Part shown: positions 8,701-16,831 of the stretch, piece by piece
Numbering within the stretch: position 1 is the stretch's first letter
Layout: each line of letters opens with the position of its first letter
NCBI GenBank assembly: GCA_035712145.1
Contig: DASTBI010000032.1
Location: 1-36,350, forward strand
From: Candidatus Eisenbacteria bacterium
GTDB lineage: Bacteria > Eisenbacteria > RBG-16-71-46
Reading direction: 5' to 3'
Length of the DNA: 36,350 bases
The notes under the pieces: generated by a model
What the model was told of the DNA's origin: nothing
The model's database searches: none
The model's input: only the letters and a program-made list of their open reading frames with translations
Program-made: the position numbers and the translations under genes

Positions 8701-9810
8701 ATCGACCTCGGGAGTGGAAACGAACCGCAGCTCATCTCCATCCAACTGCCACGCGCGACCGAGCCCGTCCCAAAGGAGGATCCCGCCTGTTCGCTCCTCG
8801 ATCGCGGATTGGAACGGTACCGGTGCCTCGGTACCGGGAGGCCGCAGCAGCACCAACGGACTGCGCGCGATGCGGAACAGTCCCTGCTGCCAGGAACCCA
8901 GCCAGAGGTTTTCCTGCCGATCGAAGGACAGCTTGCCCCGCGTCGTCGTGAGTCCCAGCGAGAGCGTTCCCGTGAGTCGGCCCGTGGTCGGGTCGCGTAC
9001 GGCGAGCCCGTCACCCGCGAGGCTCCACAACTGACCCTGGCGGTCGATGCACTGGAAGTTTTCTGGCGCTGCGCCAGGGAGGAGCGCGATACGACGCATC
9101 CGGGTGTCGAGTAGCTCGGCGTCCGCACCGCGCTGTCGCACGAACCGCGCCTCGCTGTTGCGGTGATCCACGATCCAGTGGTCGCCGAACTGGCCCGGAG
9201 GACCGATCGGCACCAGGCGGTCACCCGAGAGCCGGGCGGGCGCGTAACCGCTGGACGTGAGCCACACGCTGCCGCGCGCATCGAGCACCGGCGTGGTGGT
9301 GAACTCATTGGGCGCCAGCTCGAAGGGGCGAATCCGCTCGCCGCGCAGCCAGTAGTGCCAAACGCTCGCACCGAGAATGCTGCCATCCGGCAGCGCCAGC
9401 AGCGCGGTGGCCTCCCGAGAGCTGCCGGTTGGAAACCGGGCAAAGGCGCGGCCGTCCCAGCGCAGCAGGTTGCCGTCCTCGGAAGAGATCCACAGCGTGC
9501 CTGCCCGGTCGGTGGTGAGCCCCTGGAATCGATTGGTCGGCAGACCGTGCGCCAGACCGAAGACCTCGAAACGCACGCCGTCGAACCGCGCGAGCCCTCC
9601 CGTCGTGGAGAGCCACAAGTAGCCATCGGGGGTCTGCGCAATGTCCTGCACCGTGGAGGTGGGCAGCCCGTCCTCGATCGTCCACGCCCGTACCGCGTAG
9701 GGGAGGCTCGCTGCTCGACCCAGTGAAGGGGCGGCGAGTATGAGCAAGAGTGCGATGCTCGAGAGCGTGACGTTGGGGCCGGACCACCCTTGGGTGCGGG
9801 ATCTGCTCAC
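5710..9810 (-). CDS. Hybrid two-component system protein: propeller sensor, histidine kinase, receiver, AraC-type HTH
   Basis: 1366 residues from a GTG at 9810. A hydrophobic signal/anchor (about 15-33) is followed by a long periplasmic region of two-component-regulator propeller repeats, with recurrent DG.LW.ST..GL.R motifs. A Y_Y_Y domain (about 653-715) and one membrane helix (about 733-753) follow. The kinase carries its phospho-acceptor His814 in SHEFRTP, an N-box around NLLGNAFKFTP (about 927) and a GTGLGLAL G-box (about 997). The receiver (about 1078-1197) has VVDDH and the likely phospho-Asp1129 in SDLAMP. An AraC/XylS HTH closes the protein (about 1250-1357). This is the one-component-like layout known from Bacteroidetes glycan-utilisation regulators, where signal binding outside the cell drives transcription through the same polypeptide. 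All catalytic residues I could check are present. Likely targets are unknown; the NHL genes downstream are candidates by position only. Confidence 0.93.
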   Translation of the reverse strand: MSRSRTQGWSGPNVTLSSIALLLILAAPSLGRAASLPYAVRAWTIEDGLPTSTVQDIAQTPDGYLWLSTTGGLARFDGVRFEVFGLAHGLPTNRFQGLTTDRAGTLWISSEDGNLLRWDGRAFARFPTGSSREATALLALPDGSILGASVWHYWLRGERIRPFELAPNEFTTTPVLDARGSVWLTSSGYAPARLSGDRLVPIGPPGQFGDHWIVDHRNSEARFVRQRGADAELLDTRMRRIALLPGAAPENFQCIDRQGQLWSLAGDGLAVRDPTTGRLTGTLSLGLTTTRGKLSFDRQENLWLGSWQQGLFRIARSPLVLLRPPGTEAPVPFQSAIEERTGGILLWDGLGRAWQLDGDELRFVSTPEVDRRRYGSARTSFGPAGGYRMELRDSSGRGGIVNALPRYPPDIVEDPFHPLSAAVVDDEGGRYISAAPGQPAERRILPGAPVARHALFDHAGRLWVSTTTGLWRLAPGDTQHFSRRDGLPTDHLRQLHEDGDGTLWIGTYGGGLTRYRDGKFATLDRRHGLIEDVVSTVLEDDDGNLWLGGNAGIQRIARAQANDVLDGRRARVVAASYGRDAGLRNPEGTGFPGYRSRDGRLWFGTFDGMAVVDPRITRGSTATPPSAVVEELRAGNRVVPLTPSGIRLSPQQRRFEVRYTGIDLRAPEQLRFRYRLDGVDQDWIDAGDARVATYTNVPPGRRRFRVEAINGDGVASAAPAVVMLDVQPWLWERLPVQVLGLIVVAAAIAWAWRWRSSRLVASAAALQRAVDQRTVEVVEAKSRIETALTTVEAQARRLEVLDRARSRFFASVSHEFRTPLTLIQGPLSDVTRGEHGELREDARDQVRIALDSAARLQRLVDQLLDAARAEAGELRLERVPGDLGAFLTELAQAFAPLAERKRIAFERRFPEHPLIASFDPPAIEKVFANLLGNAFKFTPEGGHVLWRAGRVDDGTSAGAVEIAVVDDGPGIAAEDLPHIFKHFYRSERSVTRVQPGTGLGLALAHDMVEQHGGALTVESREGHGATFTVRLPLLEASAQAPGDDGVALDPGVAAALADEIRLAPNETLAATAQPDSGDAPLVLVVDDHPDVRAYVARQLRRHYRVVEAADGEQAIARMRESVPDLVVSDLAMPVMDGLALCRAVRGDPELEFVPLILLSAAAETQSRVSGLEGGADDYVTKPFEVRELLARIARMLQGRRRLREHLARAAAAAAVYGSAAVAGDVGAATSEAPATSAGAAETPGSTAIVDTAFMRRIREVIESRMGEEDFGVDPLAESMGMGRTLLFQRTRELLGRTPMELLMERRLERAAELLASAEGNVGEVAYAVGFRSVSHFTNRFRERFQVTPSAWRRGDRTPAGLSSATT

Positions 9811-9942
9811 CCCGGCAAGGTAGTCGAGTCGAGCCCGGTTCCGAAGGCACCGTGCGACCGGGCGCAGCGCCCACCCATCGTGGAACGGTGACTCCTCCGG
9901 ATCCTGGTCTACTTCCGAAGCCGCCGAGGGCGCTCAGCCGGC

Positions 9943-10560
9943 TCACACCGGCAGCTTTTCGGCCTCCGGCGCCTCGGCGCCCGAGTAAAGCGTTGGAATG
10001 TTGAATCCGTTGGGGAACTCGAGCACCCCGGGCAGGTCGACTTCGGGGAAGCTCTGGCCCACGATCTGTTGGTCGTCGAGCTTGAGCGTCACCTCGCCGC
10101 CGCACCGGCCGCTGCTGGCGCTCATGATACGGCCGTTCTGAATCCAGAGGATGATGGCCTTGATGTTGGCCTTCACCTCGAGGTTGAACTTGAGCGTGCC
10201 GCGGCCGACGCCTTCGACCGTAACCACGACCTCGGGGTGAAAGGTGACCGACATGCTGTGATCCGCGATCGACACCATGTACTTCGCGCCGTCCGAGCGC
10301 TTGGGCTCGGTCGCGAACTCAGCGAGCGTGCGGTACTTCCCCCAACCCTCGACCAGCACCTGGATGAAATCGACGTCGAGGATCTCGAGAACGGCGGCCC
10401 GCGCCCTCCCTCCGATCACCTGCCACACGCCAAGGTTCCTCGAGCCGGGGAGCTGTTTGCGGATCGCGTCGCCTTGTTTGCGCTCCAAAGCCTGCGGCAA
10501 GCCGCGAATGGTCAACTCGCCGCCGCGCTGGAGCAGGACTCGAAGACTCGACTTCTTCAT
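9943..10560 (-). CDS. Conserved-looking hypothetical protein coupled to the PASTA protein
   Basis: 205 residues from ATG at 10560 (MKKSSLRVLL). The start overlaps the TGA of the upstream PASTA gene in a 4-nt ATGA, which decides the start and implies translational coupling. I do not recognise the family. No signal peptide or membrane segment is visible, so it is probably cytosolic or peripheral. The middle is rich in beta-strand patterns (VTFHPEVVVTVEGVGRGTL, LKFNLEVKANIKAI) with one short Cys-containing turn (SSGRCGGE). The open frame continues upstream to 10695 but that part lies inside the PASTA gene and looks like shadow sequence. Coupling suggests a stoichiometric partner of the PASTA protein, perhaps binding its short cytoplasmic tail; this is inference. 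Confidence 0.75.
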   Translation of the reverse strand: MKKSSLRVLLQRGGELTIRGLPQALERKQGDAIRKQLPGSRNLGVWQVIGGRARAAVLEILDVDFIQVLVEGWGKYRTLAEFATEPKRSDGAKYMVSIADHSMSVTFHPEVVVTVEGVGRGTLKFNLEVKANIKAIILWIQNGRIMSASSGRCGGEVTLKLDDQQIVGQSFPEVDLPGVLEFPNGFNIPTLYSGAEAPEAEKLPV

Positions 10561-12263
10561 GACTCCCTCCTCCACCTCACCTCGGGGTCCGGCGGCTCGA
10601 CATCGCGCGCCTCGACCGGGCCGGGCGTCGCGATGGCGAGGGCCCATACCGGTCGGCCTGGGACGGCGCCGTGTAGCGACGCGTCGCCGATCCACGGCTG
10701 CAGCCTGACGTGGAACGCGGGGATGGGCAGCCGCTGGATCAGCTTTGCAGCGAACGGCAAGCCAATCGCTCCGCCCAGCACCAGCGCGGTGAGCAACGCG
10801 GTCAGATCGCGATGCACCGTGATCGGGAACGTGCTCGCCCGGACCAACTCACCGTCCGCGGCCCGCACCAGCGCGGTGACCTCGTAGCGATTCGGCTCGG
10901 CGTAGGCGTGCTTGACGCGCGGCGTCTCGATCCATCCGGTGTTCCGGTGGTCGCCGAAGTCGATCCAGTAGCTCAGCCCGGCTTCCGTAGGCGTGACGTC
11001 GACACCCATCGTGACCGAGTCTCCGGCCGTCGCGTCGCTGTCGGCCGCCCACACGCGGGCGATGAGGGTGCGATCGACGAACACCAGGTCGACATGTGTT
11101 CCGCGCTCGACCTGCTCTCCCGGCGCGGGGTCCTGCCGGCTGACGCGCGCCCTCTTCCGCTGGAAGGAGGTGGGAGTCAGATCACCGACGTCGAGGCCGA
11201 ACGGCTTGAGCCTGGCCTTTGCCTCGCTGAGGAGCAGGCCGCGCAGCGAAGGAACCTCGATCAGAGCTGGCCTCGACAGCACGATCGCCACGGGAATGCC
11301 TCTCATGTACTGCGTCTCGGCAGCCGGCTCCTGCGAGAGCACGAGCCCCTCGGGCCCCTCCGAAGGGCGGAGGTCCACCTCGCCGAGCGAGAAGCCCGCA
11401 GCCCCGAGCCGGGTTTCGGCGTCGCTGCGCGACAGACCGGTCACGTCGGGCACCACAAGTGCCGCCGCAGCCAGCACGTAGGCGACTGTAGTCGCCGACT
11501 TCACCGGCCTTCCCGGCTCCGGCTCCTGGCGGACCACGGTCCCCGGAGTGCGGCTCGAGACCTCGGTGGTTACCGGGCCGACGGTCAATCCTGCCTTCTG
11601 GATCATCACGTTGGCGTCACCGGAGGTTCGGCCGATCAACTTGGGAACCCGGACGTCGATCACCACCGGCCCGTCCTTCGTCTGCGGCCCGGAGGAGAGG
11701 GAGACGGCGACGCTCGAGCGGATCGGCACCGTTCTGCCGGGCCCCGGACTCTGGCGCACGACCGTGCCCGCGGTCTGGTCGTTCTGGTCCGTCGACGTGC
11801 TACCCAGGGCGAGCCCGACCGCCTGCAGGCGCTGCGCCGCGTCGCTCTGGCTCATGCTCATCAGGTCGGGGACCTGGACCCGGACCGGATTGCAGTCGGT
11901 AGTCAGCTCGAGGTGGACCGTACCGCCCGCGTTGAGCTTGGTGCCCGGCGCCGGCCTTTGCGCCGACACGCAGCTCAACTCGGTCGCCGGCGAAATCACC
12001 ACGTCCGACTTGAGCCCGGCCTTCTCCAGACTCGTGTTGGCTTCGCTGATCCAGATGCCCATCACGTCGGGCACTGTGCGGGTCTGCAGGTTCACGAAGC
12101 GCGTCTGCTGGGTCGTTGGCTTCGCGAGCTGTGCGCCCTGGACGTTGGGCTTGGCGATCTGCGTGCTGGTCTGCGCCGGCGCGCCGGCGGGCGACAGGGA
12201 TAGCAACGACAGCACCATCACCAGAGCGGGGCGGCGACACGTCGCGGTACGTACGAAACGCAT
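10557..12263 (-). CDS. Five-PASTA-domain envelope protein with PKD-like domain and membrane helix
   Basis: 568 residues. ATG at 12263 is preferred because GGAG lies 9 nt upstream and it begins a normal signal peptide (about 1-30, ending APA); the frame is open to 12380. Five PASTA domains follow at about 62-122, 128-191, 204-265, 269-331 and 335-396, each with a VP.L.G motif, a D/EA...L...GL core and a VV.Q.P.PG turn. A PKD-like domain (about 405-485, YWIDFGDH...VKHAYAEP) precedes a membrane helix (about 488-506) and a tail of about 60 residues. PASTA domains bind peptidoglycan fragments or mediate septal assembly, usually at the outer end of Ser/Thr kinases or transpeptidases. Neither catalytic domain is present here, so this may be a cell-wall-sensing scaffold. 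The ATGA overlap ties it to the downstream unknown gene. Confidence 0.85.
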   Translation of the reverse strand: MRFVRTATCRRPALVMVLSLLSLSPAGAPAQTSTQIAKPNVQGAQLAKPTTQQTRFVNLQTRTVPDVMGIWISEANTSLEKAGLKSDVVISPATELSCVSAQRPAPGTKLNAGGTVHLELTTDCNPVRVQVPDLMSMSQSDAAQRLQAVGLALGSTSTDQNDQTAGTVVRQSPGPGRTVPIRSSVAVSLSSGPQTKDGPVVIDVRVPKLIGRTSGDANVMIQKAGLTVGPVTTEVSSRTPGTVVRQEPEPGRPVKSATTVAYVLAAAALVVPDVTGLSRSDAETRLGAAGFSLGEVDLRPSEGPEGLVLSQEPAAETQYMRGIPVAIVLSRPALIEVPSLRGLLLSEAKARLKPFGLDVGDLTPTSFQRKRARVSRQDPAPGEQVERGTHVDLVFVDRTLIARVWAADSDATAGDSVTMGVDVTPTEAGLSYWIDFGDHRNTGWIETPRVKHAYAEPNRYEVTALVRAADGELVRASTFPITVHRDLTALLTALVLGGAIGLPFAAKLIQRLPIPAFHVRLQPWIGDASLHGAVPGRPVWALAIATPGPVEARDVEPPDPEVRWRRES

Positions 12264-12520
12264 TGGCTTGGTCTCCGATCGGTACAGGCGAAACATCCGA
12301 ACGCTCGGACACCTACCTTGAACGCATGGATACTCCCAAACGCACGCGATCTCCTCCAATCCACGATATGAAGGCGGCACTTGGAATAGTGGAACGGCGG
12401 CCCTGCCCTGTGTTCAACAGTCCCGGCTGGCCGTCCCCAAGATTTGGCTTGGACAAAGAAGGGGCGGGGGTCCCCATGTGGTCCGCTGGGATGGCTAGGA
12501 TGGACGCGGCAGAAGTACGT

Positions 12521-12536
12521 CCGATCACCCGATCGG
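12521..12536 (-). other. Hairpin just downstream of the peptidase stop
   Basis: A perfect 6-bp inverted repeat, CCGATC / GATCGG with a 4-nt loop, begins 9 bases past the TAA/TGA end of the M3 peptidase gene. No U-tract follows on the minus strand, so it is not a classical intrinsic terminator. It could slow 3' decay or aid termination. The rest of 12264-12545 shows no convincing gene. Confidence 0.25.
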
Positions 12537-12545
12537 CCCGTCGGG

Positions 12546-14693
12546 TTAGGTGACCGGGAAGCCGCGGTCGCGCATCAGCGCGTTGGTGTCGACGTCGCGG
12601 CCGCGGAAGCGGCGGAAGGCGACGTCCGGCGCGATGGAGTTGCCGACGCTGAAGATCGTCTCGCGCAGACGATCGCAGGTCGCCTTGTCGTAGAAGCCTC
12701 CCGCCTGGACGAACGCTTCGGCGGCGTCGGACGACATGGTGTCCGCCCAGATGTAGACGTAGTAGCCGGCCGAGTATCCGTCCCCCGAGAAGATGTGTCC
12801 GAACGCGGTCGGACGATGCCGCATGACGACCTCCCTGGGGCAGGCCAGCTCGGACATCGTCGTCTTCTCGAACTCACCGGCATCGATCGCCACCTTGGGG
12901 TCCGTGATCATGTGGAGCTTCATGTCGTAGAGCGCCGACGCCAGGTACTCGACCGTCTTGAACCCCTGGTTGAAGGTCTTGGCCTTCTTGATCTTGTCCA
13001 CCAAGGTCTTGGGGATCGGCTGACCCGTCTTGGGATGGAGCGCGAACTGGTTCAGGAACTCCTCGGTCAACAGCCAGCGCTCGTTCACCTGGCTGGGGAA
13101 CTCCACGAAGTCGCGCTTGACGTTGGTGCCCGCCAGTGTTGGATAGGTGACGTTCGAGAGCAACCCATGCAACGCGTGACCGAACTCGTGGAACATCGTT
13201 CCCGCGTCGTCCCATGAGATGAGCACCGGGTCGCCCGGCTTGACGGGGATGAAGTTCGAATTGTTCGAGACGATGGGCGTGGTCGCTTCGCGAAAGCGCT
13301 CCTGCGTGCGGTACTCGCTCATCCAGGCGCCCGAGCTCTTGCCGGATCGGGCGTAAGGATCGAAGTACCATAGCCCGACGCGCTGGCCGTCGCGCCTCAC
13401 CTCGTAGACGCTGACGTCGCGGTGATACACGGGAACGTCGTCGAGCTTGGCGAACTGCAGGCCATAGACTCGTCCAGCCGCCCAGAACATTCCGTCGCGG
13501 ATCCTATCGAGCTGGAGGTACTGCTTCACTTCGTCCTCGTCGACGTCATACCTCGACTTGCGCACCTTCTCGGCGTAGAAGCGGTAGTCCCACGGCTCGA
13601 TGGTGATCTTGGCGCCGCCCTCGGCGTCGGCCAGCTTCTGCATGTCCGCGACTTCCTCGTGGACGCGCGCGACCGCCGACTTCCACACCCTCGTCATCAG
13701 GTCCATGGCCGCTTCCGGCGTCTTGGCCATGTTGTCCGCGACGATCCAGTGCGCGTGACTGGGGTAGCCCAGCAGTTGCGCTCGCTGCGTGCGCAGCTTG
13801 ACGATCTCGGTAATGGTCGTCCGGTTGTTGTGCTTGTTGTCGTTGTCGCCTCGCCGAGTCCACATGCGCCAGGCCTTTTCCCGAAGATCGCGGCGCGTGG
13901 AAAAGGTCAGGAATGGCTCCACCGAGGACCTCGTGTTGATGAGCAGCCACTTTCCCTTCTGGCCCTGTGCTTCGGCCGCAGCGGCCGCAGAGGCGCGGAG
14001 GTCGCTGGGCAATCCCGCCAGGTCCTCCTCTCGCTCGAGGACCATCGTGATCTTTTCCTCGTCGGCAAGCTGGTTCTGGCTGAACGTGGTGAACAACGTC
14101 GCCAGCTTGCGATTGATCTTGCGCAGCTCCTCTTTCTTCGCCGGGTCGAGCTTGGCGCCTCTTCGCGCGAACCGGTTGTAGTAAACCTCGGTCAGGCGCT
14201 GCTGCTCTTCGGCCAGTCCCGACTTGGCGCGCGCCTCGTAGACCGCCTGAATGCGCCTGAAGAGCGCGGCGTTCTGAGTGATCTCGTCATCCAGGGCCGC
14301 AAGAACCGGCGCCATTTCGGCCTCCACGGCCTGCATGGCCTTGTCGTTCATCGTCGAGGTGTAGAGCTGGTAGAACGTCTGCGCCCTTCCCAGCGGGCGT
14401 CCCGCGTCCTCGAAGCTCGCGATGGTGTTCTCGAAGGTCGGAGCGGCCTTGTTGGCGGTGATGACCTCGATCTCGGAGCGCAGGAGGCTCATACCCTTCA
14501 GCAACCCGGGCTTGATGTCCGTGGCCTTGACCTTGTCGAAGGGCGGGATGCCGCCGTGCGGTCCACCCCATTTGGTCAGCAGGGGCTCGAGAGGAGATGT
14601 CGTCTTGGCCAGGACCTGCTCCAGTGCCGCAACCGGGGTGCCGCTCAGCGCCGCCAGCGCGGCGGCCCCTCTCAGGAAGGCTCTTCTCTTCAC
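12546..14693 (-). CDS. M3-family zinc metallopeptidase, Tat-exported (Dcp/oligopeptidase A type)
   Basis: 715 residues from GTG at 14693, chosen because it opens a twin-arginine signal (KRRAFLRG plus Ala-rich hydrophobic stretch ending PVAA) and has GGAG about 10 nt upstream; the frame continues to 14798 without a better start. The zinc motif HEFGH is at residues 502-506 and is followed by the FVEFPSQ segment that normally supplies the third zinc ligand. The C-terminal GYSAGYY and GHIFSGDGY motifs are typical of peptidyl-dipeptidase Dcp. Length fits the family (about 680-720). Predicted role: cleavage of short peptides in the periplasm. A Tat signal on an M3 peptidase is notable because many family members are cytosolic; folding with metal before export would explain it. 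It is divergent from the CBS gene with 252 bp between their starts. Confidence 0.95.
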   Translation of the reverse strand: MKRRAFLRGAAALAALSGTPVAALEQVLAKTTSPLEPLLTKWGGPHGGIPPFDKVKATDIKPGLLKGMSLLRSEIEVITANKAAPTFENTIASFEDAGRPLGRAQTFYQLYTSTMNDKAMQAVEAEMAPVLAALDDEITQNAALFRRIQAVYEARAKSGLAEEQQRLTEVYYNRFARRGAKLDPAKKEELRKINRKLATLFTTFSQNQLADEEKITMVLEREEDLAGLPSDLRASAAAAAEAQGQKGKWLLINTRSSVEPFLTFSTRRDLREKAWRMWTRRGDNDNKHNNRTTITEIVKLRTQRAQLLGYPSHAHWIVADNMAKTPEAAMDLMTRVWKSAVARVHEEVADMQKLADAEGGAKITIEPWDYRFYAEKVRKSRYDVDEDEVKQYLQLDRIRDGMFWAAGRVYGLQFAKLDDVPVYHRDVSVYEVRRDGQRVGLWYFDPYARSGKSSGAWMSEYRTQERFREATTPIVSNNSNFIPVKPGDPVLISWDDAGTMFHEFGHALHGLLSNVTYPTLAGTNVKRDFVEFPSQVNERWLLTEEFLNQFALHPKTGQPIPKTLVDKIKKAKTFNQGFKTVEYLASALYDMKLHMITDPKVAIDAGEFEKTTMSELACPREVVMRHRPTAFGHIFSGDGYSAGYYVYIWADTMSSDAAEAFVQAGGFYDKATCDRLRETIFSVGNSIAPDVAFRRFRGRDVDTNALMRDRGFPVT

Positions 14694-14945
14694 GGCAGTC
14701 TGCTCCGGGGGACCCAGGCGGGGAATTGCTGTCTCGAGGGCGGCGAGGATACCAGCGTGGATGCTCGTTGTCCCCCCGCATGGGTGCCACTTCCCCAACG
14801 GATGACGTCGTCACTTCGGCCGGAGAAGCGACCTTTTGATCCATTCCAATGCTCGCCCCGGATTCCCTTCCGCAGTAATCTCCTGGGGCGCCCTTCTCCC
14901 GACAGGGAAACCACCTCCAGAGCCGGGCCAAGACCGGAGGTACCC

Positions 14946-15383
14946 ATGGCGACGGTGCACAGCATCCTCTCGCGCAAGGGCCGTTTGGTCGTAACCATCG
15001 ACGCCGATCAGAGCGTGCTGGCGGCGGCGAACAAGATGAACGAGCGCGCGATCGGCGGCCTCGTGGTGATCGAGGACGGCCGCATGATCGGCATCGTCAC
15101 CGAGCGCGACATCATGCGCCGCGTGGTGGCCGCGGAGCGCAATCCCGCGCTCACTCCCGTGCGCGAGGTGATGACGGCGCCGGTGGCGTGCTGCAAACCC
15201 GAGACGTCTCTGCTCGAATGCCGCACGGTCATGACCGAAAGACGCATCCGGCATCTGCCGGTGGTCGACGAGCAAGGCCTGCGCGGCATCGTGACGATTG
15301 GCGACCTCATGGCGCAGGAAGTCGGCGAGCATCAGGCGACCGTCGAGTACTTGAGCAGCTACATCTTCGGCACCAACCGCTGA
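14946..15383 (+). CDS. Two-CBS-domain protein
   Basis: 145 residues. ATG at 14946 is preceded by GGAGG with 5 nt spacing. Two CBS domains fill the protein: about 8-65, with GGLVVIEDGRMIGIVTERDI, and about 75-135, with RHLPVVDEQGLRGIVTIGDL. Stand-alone CBS pairs bind adenosyl ligands such as AMP, ATP or SAM and act as energy-state sensors or allosteric partners. The target is not evident from the neighbours. The peptidase is divergent upstream and a DyP gene follows 106 bp later on the same strand. No membrane segment or extra domain is present. Confidence 0.93.
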   Translation: MATVHSILSRKGRLVVTIDADQSVLAAANKMNERAIGGLVVIEDGRMIGIVTERDIMRRVVAAERNPALTPVREVMTAPVACCKPETSLLECRTVMTERRIRHLPVVDEQGLRGIVTIGDLMAQEVGEHQATVEYLSSYIFGTNR

Positions 15384-15489
15384 GTCCGTAGACCGATCTC
15401 GCGCGGCGCGATCGACTTGCTCACCGACGAGCCGAACGGCAATCTGCTCGCGGGGACGCCTGCCTCTTGACTTGGCACCGAGGCCATCC

Positions 15490-16809
15490 ATGTCCGCGCT
15501 CGAGCTGGATGACATCCAGAATGGCGTGCTGCGTCCGCGGCCGACGCCGTACCACGCCATCTACCTGATCTTCCGCATCGACGACCGTCGAGGTGGACGG
15601 GAGATGATGCGCCGGCTGAGCGGCATGGTGGCGTCGGCGGCGAACCTCTCGAGCCCGGCCGGCGACGCGTGGGTGAGCGCGGCGCTCAGCTTCAAGGGTC
15701 TCGAGGCCCTCGGCGTGCCGCAGGCGTCGCTCGACAGCTTTCCCGCCGAGTTCCGGCAGGGAATGGCCGCGCGCGCCAGTCTGCTGGGCGACGTCGGCGA
15801 CAGCGCTCCCGCGAAGTGGGAGAAGCCGCTCGGCACGCGGGACGTGCACGTCGTGGTCACGGTGCTGGCCCCGGACGCGGATCGTTTGAAGACTGTCCTG
15901 GATCACGCGCGACACGCTCACGAGAAGCTGGCGGGCGTTCGGCTCATCTGGCGGCAGGAGTGCCACGTCCTTCCCGGCGAGCGCGAGGCCTTCGGCTTCA
16001 GGGACGGCATCAGCCATCCCGCCATCGAGGGCAGCGGCCTGACCGGGTCCAATCCGCACGAGGCTCCGTTCAAGCCGGGCGAGTTCGTGCTGGGTTATCC
16101 GGACGAGATGAGCGAAACGCCTTCGATTCCGCAACCCGAGATCCTCGGGAGGAACGGAAGCTACATCGTGTTTCGCAAGCTACACCAGCGCGTAGCCGCC
16201 TTCCGACGGTATCTGAAGGAGAACGCTCCCAGTTCGGAAGCTGAAGAGCTGCTGGCCGCCAAGATGATGGGCCGGTGGAGGAGCGGCGCCCCGCTCGCGG
16301 TATGTCCGGTTCATGACGATCCTGCGCTCGGCGCCGATCCTGGCCGAAACAACGCCTTCCTCTTCAAGGACGACCCGATCGGTTACCACACTCCTCCGGG
16401 ATCGCACGTCCGTCGCATGAACCCCCGCGACTCGCGCGTGGCGGGCATGGTTCGCATTCACCGGATGATCCGTCGCGGGACCTCTTACGGGCCGCCATTG
16501 CCCGATGGCGTTCTCGAGGACGACGGCGTGGATCGGGGGCTGTTGTTCGCGTTCGTGGGATGTCACCTGGGACGGCAATTCGAGTTCGTGCAGTCGGAGT
16601 GGATGAACGATGGCGCCTTCCATGGAGGAGGCTCCGAGAAGGACCCGGTGGCGGGAGCGGGCGGCGCCGGGGGTGTGTTCTACGTCCCCAAGCGTCCGAT
16701 CCGGACGCAACTCAAAGGCCTGCCTCGATTCGTCGTCACGCGTGGAGGTGAGTACGGCTTCCTGCCCGGGCTGCGCGCCCTGAGGTGGCTGGGCGACCTC
16801 GAAGGCTGA
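15490..16809 (+). CDS. DyP-type haem peroxidase (copy A)
   Basis: 439 residues from ATG at 15490 (MSALELDDIQ); a TTG 18 nt earlier is in frame but adds no recognisable sequence. The dye-decolorizing-peroxidase hallmark GxxDG is intact as GFRDG, with catalytic Asp172. The probable proximal haem ligand is His306 in GSHVRRMNPRD, and the distal Arg lies in the following MIRRG segment. Other family-typical blocks are KPGEFVLGYPDE and KMMGRWRSGAPL. No signal peptide is visible, so it is probably cytosolic or depends on another export route. The expected reaction is H2O2-dependent oxidation of dyes, phenols or other bulky substrates. It converges on the OprD-ending operon, with 22 bp between stops. 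That operon encodes a second DyP sharing many blocks with this one (FRQGMAARA, LLAAK.MGRWRSGAPL, DDPALGADP.RNN), so the pair arose by duplication. Confidence 0.93.
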   Translation: MSALELDDIQNGVLRPRPTPYHAIYLIFRIDDRRGGREMMRRLSGMVASAANLSSPAGDAWVSAALSFKGLEALGVPQASLDSFPAEFRQGMAARASLLGDVGDSAPAKWEKPLGTRDVHVVVTVLAPDADRLKTVLDHARHAHEKLAGVRLIWRQECHVLPGEREAFGFRDGISHPAIEGSGLTGSNPHEAPFKPGEFVLGYPDEMSETPSIPQPEILGRNGSYIVFRKLHQRVAAFRRYLKENAPSSEAEELLAAKMMGRWRSGAPLAVCPVHDDPALGADPGRNNAFLFKDDPIGYHTPPGSHVRRMNPRDSRVAGMVRIHRMIRRGTSYGPPLPDGVLEDDGVDRGLLFAFVGCHLGRQFEFVQSEWMNDGAFHGGGSEKDPVAGAGGAGGVFYVPKRPIRTQLKGLPRFVVTRGGEYGFLPGLRALRWLGDLEG

Positions 16810-16831
16810 GCGATCGGCTCGAGCGCGGCGA

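Noticed and set aside
15472-15489. TTG start for DyP copy A
   Set aside because: ATG 15490 begins at MSALELDDIQ, which matches the start of copy B (MLELDDIQ); the six extra residues have no counterpart.
16810-16831. Bidirectional terminator between the convergent DyP-A and OprD genes
   Set aside because: Only 22 bp, with no clear stem and no T-tract on either strand.
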